A DNA stretch of 64,000 bases from Singulisphaera acidiphila DSM 18658 (GCF_000242455.2 NC_019892.1:4030001-4094000), one strand, 5' to 3'. Shown: positions 16,186 through 25,250, numbered from the stretch's first letter. A program made the numbers and translations. The notes: a model not told the origin generated them from the letters alone.

Positions 16186-16440
16186 TCATCCCTGCGACGG
16201 TTTCAAGAAGTCCATGTGACGCTGGCGAAGCTCGGCAGCGTCACAACCTCCGGCTCCAGGCTGGGCTGGTTCGTCGAGGAGGTGAACGGTCACAGGCATG
16301 ACTTCCATTCGGGCATAGCTTTGCCGGAACCCTTTCCGCTCCTGAATCGCTTTCACCACAAGTGTGAAGACGATATCACTCGCGACATCTCGCATCAAAG
16401 GTATCGCCGCAAAAGGTCGAGACTTTTTGACCACAAGTGA
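16186..16440. other. Unresolved stretch open on both strands
   Basis: A 74-residue frame runs on the plus strand (16216-16440) and a longer one on the minus strand covers the same bases. Neither has a family signal, a clear ribosome site or a partner. It adjoins the eroded toxin, so it may be debris from the same event. I make no gene call. Confidence 0.3.
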
Positions 16441-16450
16441 GCTCAATCCA

Positions 16451-16592
16451 CTGCAGCGTCTCGATTTTCGCGCGAATGCCACGCCCCTACCGAATGGCCG
16501 CCGCCGGAGACTTCGATTGCTCAGCCAGCCATCTTGGCCGTATTTTGGATAGCCCGTTCGGCCGATGGTTGCAAAACCACACGGAGCGTCAT
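16451..16592 (-). pseudogene. ParE/RelE-type toxin remnant, frameshifted and truncated
   Basis: Starts in an ATGA overlap with the antitoxin stop (16589-16592). Translation begins MTLRVVLQPSAERAIQNTAK, a normal ParE-type N-terminus, and stops after 23 codons. Removing one A restores WLAEQSKSPAAAIR in frame. A TAG then interrupts, after which GRGIRAKIETLQ continues the toxin pattern before homology ends near 16451. One frameshift, one nonsense codon and loss of the C-terminal half make a working toxin impossible. Confidence 0.75.
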
Positions 16593-16882
16593 GCACCGGC
16601 CTTTGCCAGCAATTCCTGCTCGATCGAGGCAAAGACCTCCTCCGCGGGCCGCCCCTCGCCACGCTTCATCGACTCCAGCCCCTCCCGCACAGCTTCGATG
16701 GTTTCCAACCGCTCGGCCAGGTCTAGCAAGCGCTGATAGGACTTGGCATCTTGCACGACGATTTCCGCCTTGCCGTTGATCATCAGCACCACCGGCTCGC
16801 CGGTGGTCTTGAGCTGAGCCAGGAATTCGGCAGTGTGCCGCTTGAAATCGGTCAAGAGGTGAATATCTCTGTGCAGGTCCAT
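16589..16882 (-). CDS. Phd/YefM-family antitoxin (orphaned)
   Basis: A 97-residue protein. I chose ATG 16882 because GGAG sits six bases upstream; a TTG at 16894 is less likely. Residues 1-60 follow the Phd/YefM pattern (LLTDFKRHTAEFLAQLKTTGEPVVLMINGKAEIVV, then AKSYQRLLDL), the DNA-binding half that also autoregulates its operon. The C-terminal part is the acidic, toxin-wrapping tail. The toxin gene coupled to it is broken, so this antitoxin is intact but orphaned. It may still repress its own promoter or cross-neutralise related toxins. Confidence 0.85.
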   Translation of the reverse strand: MDLHRDIHLLTDFKRHTAEFLAQLKTTGEPVVLMINGKAEIVVQDAKSYQRLLDLAERLETIEAVREGLESMKRGEGRPAEEVFASIEQELLAKAGA

Positions 16883-17211
16883 AACGTACTCCAAATCAGC
16901 CGCGCTGTTAACGCATCGAATTCAATGCTGCCTGATTTCCCCCTGCTCGACAAGCCAATAACGGCATGCACCCAATTCGCCGGTTAAGTTCGCCGGTAAT
17001 TGGCATGGTTTCAATGCCTTGGCCTGGGCGCACAGGTTCCGAGTCTGTCGCGTGACAAGTCCGGAACCCGTGGCCCCCCAAAACGCCCTTCATTTCCCGG
17101 TGAAGCCTGACATTCCGAGACAGACACTCACCGCCGCATCCGTCGCCTCGTCCCACTCTTCATGTGCCTGAAACGTCGATAACAGCCGCGTCGTCCTGAT
17201 TTCGATTCCGC
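16883..17211. other. Intergenic region carrying repeat copy B
   Basis: About 330 bases between the antitoxin start and the end of the heme dehydrogenase gene (stop at 17212). It contains dispersed-repeat copy B (about 17012-17128) and presumably the antitoxin promoter. An 82-codon minus-strand frame here is made mostly of the repeat and is not called. Confidence 0.6.
17012..17128. repeat. Dispersed repeat, copy B
   Basis: Matches the 9011-9109 part of copy A with scattered substitutions and an internal indel. Shared blocks include ATGCCTTGGCCTGGG, CGGAACCCGTGGC and TTCATTTCCCGGTGAAGC. The left arm of copy A's hairpin is not conserved here. The two copies are 8 kb apart and in the same orientation. 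Confidence 0.7.
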
Positions 17212-20145
17212 TCACGACTGCTTGAGGAACGCGATCAGGTCGGCCAGCCCCTGCATGCCGAGGGCCTCTTCGAGCCCTTCGGGCATCAGGGTTCGTCCGC
17301 TGGGTCGCAACGCTTCGATCTCGGAGCGGAGCACGGATTGCTCGATCCCCTCGGCCCCTCGCAGCTTGAGGCTCGACGCCGTCTCCTCGGCCAGGAGACC
17401 CGAGAGCGTCTGCCCTCGCTTGGTAATGACCAGATATGTAGCAAAATCGGGAGAAACGTCGGCGTTGGGGTCGAGAATGTCCTTCAGTAAGGCCGAAGGG
17501 GGACGGCCGGCGACGCCGGAGAGGTCGGGGCCGACGCGGAAGCCACGGCCCTGGCGCTGGTGGCAGGTCTGGCAGTTCTTGGCGAAGAGCTCGCCGCCGC
17601 GACCAGCATCGCCGGTGAGCTCAAGGACCGGCTGAAACTTCTTGACCACGGCCGTCCGGTCTTGCGGGGCCGACGCGGCGAGCAGCTTTTCGACCCGGCT
17701 GCGGAGCGCGGCGTCAGGGGTCAGGCGGAGGGCGTCGCGGTCGGCCGGGGCTAGCTCGGTCAGGGACACGACGTCGTCCTCGATTGCGCCGACGAGTCGA
17801 TCGGCAAGCCGGACCGAGCTGGTCAAAGCGGTCAGCACCTCGCGCCGGGAGCGCGTCGGGAGCGACGCCCACTCGTCGAGGATCTGGCCGGCCAACTCGG
17901 CCGAATCAACCTCGGCGACGGCCCGCGCCGAGGCCGACTGGACAACCTCAGCCTGACCCGGGAGGAGCAGGGCGGGAATCGCCGCTGCCGCAGACTCGGG
18001 GCGGCAGCGAGCCAGCAGCGTCAGCGATTGGGCGCGGTCGTTGGGCGACGCTTCGGCCGACGCAATCGACCTGGCCGCGCGATCGAGGAGCGCAGCGATT
18101 CCCTCGAACCCTGCCGCCGGCCCCGCCTTCAGCAACTCATGCAGCGGCCGACCCGCGCGAGCCAGGCCGTCGGACAGCCCGACAAGGAGCGCGATCCGGC
18201 CGGCGACGGTCGTCTCGTCGGGGGTGGGCGTGAGCTGGGCCGCAAGGGCGTGCAGCTCCTCGGTCCGATTCCGGGCTCCAAGAATCGCGGCGGTCGACGA
18301 CAGCACTTGCCCTTGTCCGGGCGTCGTCGCAGCGAGCCAGCCCGGCTGCGCGACGAGCAAGGCGTGCAGGAACGGCCAGGCCTTCTCGCCAAGCCCGCTC
18401 AAGACCGCCAGCCGCACCCAATCGTCGTCGGCGTCCCGCGCCGCGATCCGCGCCAGAGCCGAGGGGGCTCGCCCGTCGTCGAGATCGCCCAGCGCGATCG
18501 CCGCCTGAAAACGAACGCGAACCTCCGGGTCGTCCGCCGCCTTCACGAGGGCAGCGGCCAGGCCGGGTCGGTGGGCGGCGAGCCTGGCGGCGCACTCGCG
18601 CACCCCTGGGCTGGTGTCGCCCAGGACCTTGGCCAAGGTGGCGTCCTCAAGCCCCCCCAGACCGTCGAGTGTCCAGACGGCGTGAATCCGGCCGAGCGGC
18701 GTCGATCCGGCCTCGGCGAGCTTCCGCAACGCGGGGATCGCTTCCTTATCGTGCCGCTCGACGATCAGCCGCTGAGCGGTGTCACGGCACCAGCCGTTGG
18801 GCTCCTCCAGCGCCGCGACCAGTTCGGCCGTCGACGCCTTGCCCAAAGGAGGGCAGGGGGCGAGCTTCACGTCCTGGTTCCCGATCCGCCACAGGCGTCC
18901 TCGGTTGTTCCAGCGGCGGAACTCGATCGACTTCCGCAGCTCTTCGGGAACGAACTGCGGATGCTCAACCATCTCACGATAGAAGTCGACCACGTAGAGT
19001 GCTCCGTCGGGGCCGGTCGTCAGGTTGACGGGCCGGAACGAGGGATCGGTCGAGGCCAGGAACTCGCGGTCAGGCTCGGCGCGGCGGGCCAAAAAGGTCG
19101 CGCCGCGGTCGTCCAGCACGCGACGCTGGACCAGGTTCGTCAGCGACTCGCACACGAAAGCGTTGCCCCGATAGGCATCGCCCAGCACATTGCCCCGGTA
19201 AATCGTCGGGCCGCAGGTGGCGTTGAAGTACGCGGTCGACTCGCGGTTGTAGGTCGTCGGCGCAGGGCTGATCGGGAACACACGGCCGCCGTCGGCGGGG
19301 TCGAGGATCGTGGCGACCGACGACGACTCGGCCAGGTACGGGTTGCGGCTGAGCACGCGCTCCTCGATCACGGCGTGGCGGATCGGGATCGTGTTCCACG
19401 ACGGGAACCGCCGCCCCCAATCGTCGCGCGGCAAGCCGAACTGGCTGAAACCGGAGACGACCTCGACCTCGCCGGTGTCGGGACGGAAACGGAAGTCGTG
19501 CCTCCGTAACGGCACCTCTTTCTCGGCGGGGTCGCCGGGCCGAAGCGCGGAGCCGTCGCTCCGGCCATTGGCGGCGTAGACCCAGTTGTCAGCACCCCAG
19601 GTCAGGCCATTGACCCGCAACTGCTGATTCCCTTCGACGAACCCGGTGAGGACGACCCGCCGCTCGTCGGCGACGCCATCGCCGTCATTGTCCTTGAGAA
19701 ACAGGATGTCGGGAGCGGCTGTGACCAGCACGCCGCCGGCCCAGGGGAGCACACCGTTGGGGAAGTTCAGCCCCTCGGCGAACGTCCTGGAGACCTCATA
19801 GCGGCCGTCGCGGTCGAGGTCTTCGAGCATCCGGAGCTTGCCCGACCGGGGCCCGGCGGGATAGTCGGTCATCTCGGCGACGAAAAGCCGCCCGTTTTCA
19901 TCCCAGGCGATAGCCACCGGGCTGGCGACGTCCGGCTCGGACGCGATCAGCTCGATCCGCAGCTTGGGGTCGATCAGACGGAACGTCGCCCGCTCCTCGG
20001 CCGGCGACAACGGTTTCGTGGCCGGAGGGGCCGCCGACGCGCCGCCAGAGAGGGCAACCAAAGCCCCGAGCATCCACCGGACGGAACGTGACGAACGGCG
20101 TACAGCCTGATTTCCTAAAAACATAAACATAGCTCGCGAAACCAT
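17212..20145 (-). CDS. PVC-type membrane-bound dehydrogenase with HEAT repeats and C-terminal heme c domain
   Basis: A protein of about 977 residues from the ATG at 20145; the frame is open to 20217, and a start at 20130 also gives a plausible signal peptide (VRWMLGALVALSGGASA). The N-terminal third is a beta-propeller of the PVC membrane-bound dehydrogenase type (IASEPDVASPVAIAWDENGRLFVAEM, DIDGDG-like loops). The middle consists of HEAT-like helical repeats rich in Ala/Arg/Asp. The end holds a cytochrome c domain with Cys-Gln-Thr-Cys-His and a distal Met (RTLMPEGLEE). This three-part layout is typical of planctomycetes. It presumably oxidises a sugar or alcohol and passes electrons to the heme; the substrate is unknown. 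Confidence 0.9.
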   Translation of the reverse strand: MVSRAMFMFLGNQAVRRSSRSVRWMLGALVALSGGASAAPPATKPLSPAEERATFRLIDPKLRIELIASEPDVASPVAIAWDENGRLFVAEMTDYPAGPRSGKLRMLEDLDRDGRYEVSRTFAEGLNFPNGVLPWAGGVLVTAAPDILFLKDNDGDGVADERRVVLTGFVEGNQQLRVNGLTWGADNWVYAANGRSDGSALRPGDPAEKEVPLRRHDFRFRPDTGEVEVVSGFSQFGLPRDDWGRRFPSWNTIPIRHAVIEERVLSRNPYLAESSSVATILDPADGGRVFPISPAPTTYNRESTAYFNATCGPTIYRGNVLGDAYRGNAFVCESLTNLVQRRVLDDRGATFLARRAEPDREFLASTDPSFRPVNLTTGPDGALYVVDFYREMVEHPQFVPEELRKSIEFRRWNNRGRLWRIGNQDVKLAPCPPLGKASTAELVAALEEPNGWCRDTAQRLIVERHDKEAIPALRKLAEAGSTPLGRIHAVWTLDGLGGLEDATLAKVLGDTSPGVRECAARLAAHRPGLAAALVKAADDPEVRVRFQAAIALGDLDDGRAPSALARIAARDADDDWVRLAVLSGLGEKAWPFLHALLVAQPGWLAATTPGQGQVLSSTAAILGARNRTEELHALAAQLTPTPDETTVAGRIALLVGLSDGLARAGRPLHELLKAGPAAGFEGIAALLDRAARSIASAEASPNDRAQSLTLLARCRPESAAAAIPALLLPGQAEVVQSASARAVAEVDSAELAGQILDEWASLPTRSRREVLTALTSSVRLADRLVGAIEDDVVSLTELAPADRDALRLTPDAALRSRVEKLLAASAPQDRTAVVKKFQPVLELTGDAGRGGELFAKNCQTCHQRQGRGFRVGPDLSGVAGRPPSALLKDILDPNADVSPDFATYLVITKRGQTLSGLLAEETASSLKLRGAEGIEQSVLRSEIEALRPSGRTLMPEGLEEALGMQGLADLIAFLKQS

Positions 20146-20288
20146 TGGGGCGTGGGAGATCGATTCGACCTCAGCAGGCGAGAAAGAGTGGGGAAGAAAA
20201 AGAGAGCGCACGATCATCGCCTGTGATCGCCATCAAAGTGCACGATCATCGAGATGCGGGGGGCGATCCCCCGCATCTCGAAAAACGC

Positions 20289-21656
20289 TCAGCGGGCCTG
20301 GACCGTCGCTGGGGGTTCGTCGTGCAGCGTCTTGAGCAGCGACAAAGCCTCGTCGACGATCATCTCGCCCGTGCCCGGGGGGACGAAGCTGTGCAGCCCG
20401 GTCCAGGTCTGGTAGCCGCCCAGCTCGTGGCCCTTGCGGTCGGGGACATAGCCGATGTAGTCGTTGGCCAGCTCGAAGACGTAGGTGAAGCGGAACGGCG
20501 AGCGTCGCTTGATGTCTTGCCCGAGCACCGTGAAGAACTCGGCGGGCACGCCGACGACCGCAGTGTCGCCGATCCGGATCGCCTGGACCCAGGTCTTCCG
20601 CTCCTGGCCCTTGAGCGGCGCCAGCTCCTTGCGCATGTCGCGGAAGACGTCGATCACGAACTGAGCGGTCTTGGGGTCCTTAATCTTGTGAGCCTCGTAG
20701 GCCGTCACGGCTGCGTCGTCCTTGGCATCGTCAAAGTCGCGAACCTTGATGGTGACCTCCTTGCGGATCCCCCGGACCACGTCGACGGGTTGCGGCTTGG
20801 CCCTCCCCAGGGCATCGAGCACGGCCTGCTTGATGCGCGTGGTCATCTCGGGTCCGTTGAGTTCGAGGTTGTGCGTCGAACCCGAGGCCCCCTCGAAGAA
20901 TAGGACTGTGCCGCCAAGTTCCGGCTCGAGCTCCTGCGCCGCCATCCCATAGAAGCCGGGCGACCGAACCCCGGGCTTCTTCGTCCCGATCGTGTGCGTC
21001 GAGTGGTTGAACATCAGGGCCTCGACCGAACCGTCCTTGCGGCGGAAGGCCCAGACCGGAAGTTCGGGATCGAAGGGGCCGGTGGGCCGTACGAAGTCCT
21101 CCTGCGAACCGGTCCAGTAGATCATGCCGTTGGCGAGCAGGAGACGGCTGTTGCGCCCGACCGACGACTCCTCGCCGAGTCGGAAGTCCATCGTCACCGG
21201 GGTGAGCCGCTTGTTCGCGGCGACGGCCGCTTCGACGACCTTGTCGCCCACCTGCTGCGTGAACGCCTCCTCGCGATGGTAGCCGTGGACTGTCACGGTC
21301 GTCGGCGCGTGGTGGGTGTGGGTCGCGTTGATGAGGATGTTGTCGAACGGCACGCCCGTCGCCTTCTCAATCTCGTGGGCCGCACGGTCTAGCACGTCGC
21401 GGTTGACCATCAGGACGTCACACTCGATCAGGGCGACCTTCGCACCTTGTGGGTCCTGGATCACCACGGCCGTGGCGCGCAGCTCACCTTCCTGGCCATT
21501 GTATTTGTGCGGCCCGATCCCACCGCCGATGACCAGCGAGTCGTCGGCCTTCAGATTCGCAGCAGCCGCACCCGCCATGAGCTCGCCCGCTTTTCCTGAA
21601 ACACCGACGCCAGCCGAGGCCAGCACCATCGAGATCGTCAGCAAATTCCGAAACAT
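20289..21656 (-). CDS. Neutral/alkaline non-lysosomal ceramidase-like secreted protein
   Basis: A 455-residue protein. ATG 21656 follows a GGAGGTGA site, and residues 1-24 form a signal peptide. The mature part begins with AGAAAANLKAD and IGGGIGPHKYNGQ. It carries ATHTHHAPTT (about 115-125), the His-rich zinc-binding motif of neutral ceramidases, and FNHSTHT further on. Planctomycetes carry many such ceramidase-domain proteins, and a lipid amide substrate is not established for them. It sits between the heme dehydrogenase and a lipoprotein on the same strand and may share their transcript. Confidence 0.82.
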   Translation of the reverse strand: MFRNLLTISMVLASAGVGVSGKAGELMAGAAAANLKADDSLVIGGGIGPHKYNGQEGELRATAVVIQDPQGAKVALIECDVLMVNRDVLDRAAHEIEKATGVPFDNILINATHTHHAPTTVTVHGYHREEAFTQQVGDKVVEAAVAANKRLTPVTMDFRLGEESSVGRNSRLLLANGMIYWTGSQEDFVRPTGPFDPELPVWAFRRKDGSVEALMFNHSTHTIGTKKPGVRSPGFYGMAAQELEPELGGTVLFFEGASGSTHNLELNGPEMTTRIKQAVLDALGRAKPQPVDVVRGIRKEVTIKVRDFDDAKDDAAVTAYEAHKIKDPKTAQFVIDVFRDMRKELAPLKGQERKTWVQAIRIGDTAVVGVPAEFFTVLGQDIKRRSPFRFTYVFELANDYIGYVPDRKGHELGGYQTWTGLHSFVPPGTGEMIVDEALSLLKTLHDEPPATVQAR

Positions 21657-21782
21657 CACCGTCGTCACCTCCGCGAATTCTCCGCGTCCACGATCGTCGC
21701 CATTCAACGATGCAGCGCAAAGCCTGTCGTTCAAGAAAGAGGAAAGTCCCATCGATCGTCTCGCGCGACCGAAAAAGACCGA

Positions 21783-22010
21783 TCACAGGCCGGACGCCTT
21801 CGGGGTCTTGGCCGGCCCCTTCTTCGTGCCTCCCTTGACCGTCTTGGCCAAATCGGCCGGAGTCTGTGTCAGCGGGGGCGCCGGCGGCATCGTGTTCGGG
21901 GGTAGGTTCTTCGGCGTCCCGCTCAACTTATCTTCCGAGTCGCAGCCCACACCGGAAAAGATCGAGCCCACCAGAAAGAGAGAGAATGCTCGCCTGGTCG
22001 ATCGTCGCAT
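21783..22010 (-). CDS. Small Pro-rich lipoprotein
   Basis: A 75-residue protein. An Arg-rich start and hydrophobic stretch lead to a lipobox with Cys23 (IFSGVGC), so it should be lipidated and anchored. The remaining 50 residues are Pro/Lys/Thr-rich with no fold signal. It lies 198 bases downstream of the DUF1559 gene, with a hairpin between them, and 126 bases upstream of the ceramidase-like gene. Small lipoproteins of this kind often accompany DUF1559 genes in planctomycetes, which supports the call. Function unknown. Confidence 0.72.
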   Translation of the reverse strand: MRRSTRRAFSLFLVGSIFSGVGCDSEDKLSGTPKNLPPNTMPPAPPLTQTPADLAKTVKGGTKKGPAKTPKASGL

Positions 22011-22059
22011 GGATTGATCCGCCTCTTGAACTTGGGGCCGGAGCCGAGGTCGTCGGTTC

Positions 22060-22116
22060 GCTTCCCGGCGGGCGAAAGGCGCGATCGCCTCGCGTCGTTC
22101 GCTCGCGCCGGGAAGC
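22060..22116. promoter_or_regulatory. Hairpin between the DUF1559 gene and the lipoprotein gene
   Basis: An 11-bp perfect inverted repeat, GCTTCCCGGCG with its complement (22060-22070 and 22106-22116). It lies downstream of the DUF1559 stop at 22209 and upstream of the lipoprotein start at 22010. No U-run follows, so it may be a partial terminator or an mRNA processing/stability site that lowers downstream expression. Confidence 0.45.
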
Positions 22117-22208
22117 CGCAGTGTCGAGACAAGGGGTTGTTCTGCTGCTTGCGTCTGCGTCTGGCGGCCGGGACACTTCCGCCCCGTCGCTCTCCCGGCG
22201 TCGATGCG

Positions 22209-23288
22209 TCAATAGGCATCGGCGCTGACCACTTCGCCGACCGACCGACTCCCAAGCGCCCACCAAGCCGACAGGTTGATCGTGTTCTTGACGAATCGAA
22301 CCGAGCCGTCGGCCAGCCCGACGTTCACGCCCCCAGCGTGGTTACTCGAGGCCGCCGCCGAGCCCGTGGGGCCGACGAACTGGACGTACGAGATGTCACC
22401 CGCGTTGCCGCACTGAAGCGAGTTCGGCGCGGCCACATGCATGTAATTCATGAGGCAGACGTGAGTCGGATAGGCGAGCAGCCAGTTATAACCCAGGTAG
22501 GCCGAGGCCGTGGCGTTGGCCAGCGTCGTGGCCGGCAGGTTCATGCACGCTCGGGCAGCCGACATCGCGCCGGCAGCGCCAGTATTGGTCCCCGACGAAT
22601 CCGTACCGGGGAAGATCACGCGCCTGGCATTCGGCGAGTTCGGGGTCATCGTCGCAACATCGCCCGAGACACCGAGGCCGATCAGATGCTCGCTGAAAGC
22701 GGCGGTGTTCGATGTCCCGTCCGTGATCGACGCAATCCGCACAACCCCCGCGCCACCGCCCCAGCCCACCGTGCCGATACTGCCGTTGAGGAGCAGGTCC
22801 TTGGGAGGAACAATCGTCCCGCTGTAGGCCATAATCTGCCCCGGGCCGCCGTAATTACCCACGTAGCTGGCCGTCGCCCAGGGATAACCCGGCCGCTGGC
22901 CGATCGACTCCGAGGGACAGAGCAAGGCCGCCACCTGCGTGTACCCGGCGGTCGTGATCTGGAACCCATAGTTCCCCTGAGCGAAGTTCATCGAGTTGAA
23001 CAAGGCCGTCTGCTCGATCTGCGGGAGAATGGCCACGGCCCACGACCACGAGAAGCCCGAGTCCTGCGACTCCGACGTATTGTAGTTGCACTGCATTGGC
23101 ATTACTTCGTATGTTGAAATATAATTTTGTGCCCCCAAACCCAACTGCTTCAGGTTGTTGATGCACTGGGCGCGGCGGGCCGCCTCGCGGGCGCTCTGCA
23201 CGGCAGGCAGCAGAAGCGCAATCAGCACGGCGATGATCGCGATGACCACCAGCAGCTCAATGAGCGTGAAACCTTTCTCCCGTTTCAT
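22209..23288 (-). CDS. DUF1559 pilin-like (type II pseudopilin N-terminus) protein
   Basis: A 359-residue protein. Its start is KREKGFTLIELLVVIAIIAVLIALLLPA, the classical prepilin cleavage site (Gly-Phe-Thr-Leu-Ile-Glu) and hydrophobic helix. It continues with QSAREAARRAQCINNLKQLGLG, the DUF1559 signature, and ends with His-x9-Asp-Gly (HAGGVNVGLADGSVRFVK). ATG 23288 is seven bases after GAGGAG; 23291 is also possible. DUF1559 proteins occur in dozens of copies in planctomycetes and are thought to form surface or pseudopilus-like structures. It is the first gene of the minus-strand group. Confidence 0.95.
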   Translation of the reverse strand: MKREKGFTLIELLVVIAIIAVLIALLLPAVQSAREAARRAQCINNLKQLGLGAQNYISTYEVMPMQCNYNTSESQDSGFSWSWAVAILPQIEQTALFNSMNFAQGNYGFQITTAGYTQVAALLCPSESIGQRPGYPWATASYVGNYGGPGQIMAYSGTIVPPKDLLLNGSIGTVGWGGGAGVVRIASITDGTSNTAAFSEHLIGLGVSGDVATMTPNSPNARRVIFPGTDSSGTNTGAAGAMSAARACMNLPATTLANATASAYLGYNWLLAYPTHVCLMNYMHVAAPNSLQCGNAGDISYVQFVGPTGSAAASSNHAGGVNVGLADGSVRFVKNTINLSAWWALGSRSVGEVVSADAY

Positions 23289-24065
23289 CATCAATCTCCT
23301 CAGATTCATAAGAAGTGAAAACGAACGTGATGGAGAGATTTGCTGGCTGGGATTCCTCGTGAAGGGGATGAGAGGAATGCATGGAAGGATACCTGCCAGC
23401 GCCCAAAGGAGCCGGTTCGTGGCAAGAAAACCGCGTGGGCTTTATATGATAGTCAAACATTATTTCGGTCGCCTACTGAGGTTTTATGCAAAAGCGACTA
23501 AGGAATTGTGTCACGACAATGTAAGTCGTCACCGCCGGCCGCACTGCCACGACCTGATCCTACCCCCGGAAGATCGAACGCGAATCGGACGGAAAACGGT
23601 CGAGGCATCGTTGGAACCAATTTCATCCGCTTGATTCAAAATATATTATCTCAATATAAAATATTTAATATCACATAATTTCATGAATTTCCGTAGATTT
23701 AAGACCCATCGGTAGCTTCCGAGCGTGGTGGAACGTATGGCATTCTCGATTTCCAAAGGGATCGGAGTCCGTCGTCCAGGAGCGGGCATCAGACTCGATT
23801 ACAAGCGGGGGGGAAATCGTAGCCGACGTGAGGAGGGAGTCCTCGAGGCGGAAACTCGCCTGCGTGGACGTACGCGAGTCACTTCGCCACGGATCGTGCT
23901 TCCGCGTCGGTCGATCCGAATCGCGGGCGCTGGACGGGATTCTCGGGGCGATGTAGCATTTGTCGCTGAAGCGGAAGTCGACGGCCATACCGACTGCGGT
24001 CGGGTTCTCGGGCTCGACGTCGAGCCGCCGAGATGGTTGAAAGCCCCGGATCTGGACCTCCATCG
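23289..24065. other. Long divergent intergenic region with AT-rich core
   Basis: About 780 bases between the DUF1559 gene (minus) and the XylR-like regulator (plus). Bases 23636-23700 are strikingly AT-rich for this genome (for example TATAAAATATTTAATAT), suggesting a promoter zone or an H-NS-like target. Frames open on both strands in 23.7-24.1 kb, but none has a family signal. Confidence 0.55.
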
Positions 24066-25250
24066 ATGCGGAGAAAGGCGCGTCCCAACCCTCCTCGCGT
24101 GGCGTTTATCATCGAAACGTCGATGGCCTACGGCCGTGAAATCCTCCACGGCATGGTCGGTTACGTCCGAGAGAACGGCCCCTGGACCGTCTTCTTCGAG
24201 CCCCGATCGCTCCAGGACCCCGTGCCTCCATGGCTGGGCGAATGGAACGGCGACGGCATCATCACCACCCTGTTCCCGCAATTCTCCGATCTGATTCTGA
24301 AAACCGGAATACCCACGATCGACCTCGACGACCAGCAGCCACGCTCCGGCCTGCCGACGGTCCAGAGCGATCAGGCGGCTATCGGCGTCATGGGCGCCGA
24401 GCATCTCCTGGGACGCGGGTTCACCCGCTTCGCCTTTTTCGGATACCCGCAGTTCGAGTGGTCCCGGCTCAGGTCCGACGCCTTCGCCGCGACCGTGCGC
24501 GCCGCCGGGTTCCCCTGCGACGAATACCTCAAGGCCCAGGCGGTCTCCTGGGGACACCAACTCCCCTCCTGGGAGGAGGAGGTCCACCGAGTCTCACAGT
24601 GGATCGCAAACCACCCCAAGCCCCTGGGCTTGATGGCATGCAACGACTTTCGAGGCGTCCAGGCACTCGACGCCTGCCGAGCTGCGAACGTCGCCGTCCC
24701 CGAAGAGGTGGCGGTCATCGGCGTCGACAACGAAACCCTCGCCTGCGAGCTGGCGCACCCGTCGCTCTCAAGCGTCATCCCCGACTGCCGACGGATCGGC
24801 TACGAGGCCGCCAAGCTCCTGGACCACCTGATGAAGGGGGGGCGAAATCCAACGGCTCCTGGCCCGGTCCCGCCCGTTGGGGTCGCGACCCGGCAGTCGA
24901 CCGACGTCATGGCAATCTCCGACCCGATCGTCGCCGACTCGATGCGGTTCATCCGCGAGCACGCCTGTCACGGCATTCGCATCGAGCACGTCCTCGAGCA
25001 TGTCGCCGTCTCGCGGAGCTCACTCCACCGCCGCTTCCAGGCGTCCATCGGCCGTACGATCCACGGCGCGATCGCCGCAGTCCGCCTCGAACGCGTCAAG
25101 CAACTGCTGATCGAGACCGAACTGCCACTCCAGGCAATCGCCGATCGCGCAGGCTTCTCGCACGTCGAATACCTGATCGCCGCGTTCCGCGAAACCACCG
25201 GATCGACGCCCGGAGCCTACCGGCGAAACAACCGCGAAGGCCGCCTGTGA
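24066..25250 (+). CDS. XylR-like transcriptional regulator (LacI-type sensor plus AraC DNA-binding domain)
   Basis: A 394-residue regulator. Residues 10-275 form a periplasmic-binding-protein-like sugar sensor (VAFIIETSMAYGREILHGMVGY, then MACNDFRGVQALDACR and VAVIGVDNE). Residues about 285-390 are an AraC-type double helix-turn-helix (HVAVSRSSLHRRFQASIGRTIHGAI, then IADRAGFSHVEYL). This fusion order is that of XylR, which activates xylose genes in enterobacteria; in planctomycetes such regulators are numerous and often sit near oxidoreductases. ATG 24066 begins close to the sensor domain. The neighbouring sugar dehydrogenase is convergent, so no target is certain. Confidence 0.9.
   Translation: MRRKARPNPPRVAFIIETSMAYGREILHGMVGYVRENGPWTVFFEPRSLQDPVPPWLGEWNGDGIITTLFPQFSDLILKTGIPTIDLDDQQPRSGLPTVQSDQAAIGVMGAEHLLGRGFTRFAFFGYPQFEWSRLRSDAFAATVRAAGFPCDEYLKAQAVSWGHQLPSWEEEVHRVSQWIANHPKPLGLMACNDFRGVQALDACRAANVAVPEEVAVIGVDNETLACELAHPSLSSVIPDCRRIGYEAAKLLDHLMKGGRNPTAPGPVPPVGVATRQSTDVMAISDPIVADSMRFIREHACHGIRIEHVLEHVAVSRSSLHRRFQASIGRTIHGAIAAVRLERVKQLLIETELPLQAIADRAGFSHVEYLIAAFRETTGSTPGAYRRNNREGRL

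Noticed and set aside
16908-17156. An 82-codon minus-strand frame upstream of the antitoxin
   Set aside because: It is built mostly from dispersed-repeat copy B and its translation is not conserved with copy A beyond a few residues.
18028-19509. A 493-codon plus-strand frame opposite the heme dehydrogenase
   Set aside because: Antisense shadow; composition dominated by Arg/Gly/Gln, no domain signal, and the minus-strand protein is well supported.
23725-24294. A 189-codon plus-strand frame before the XylR-like regulator
   Set aside because: Its second half overlaps the regulator in another frame, and the first half has no ribosome site or family signal.
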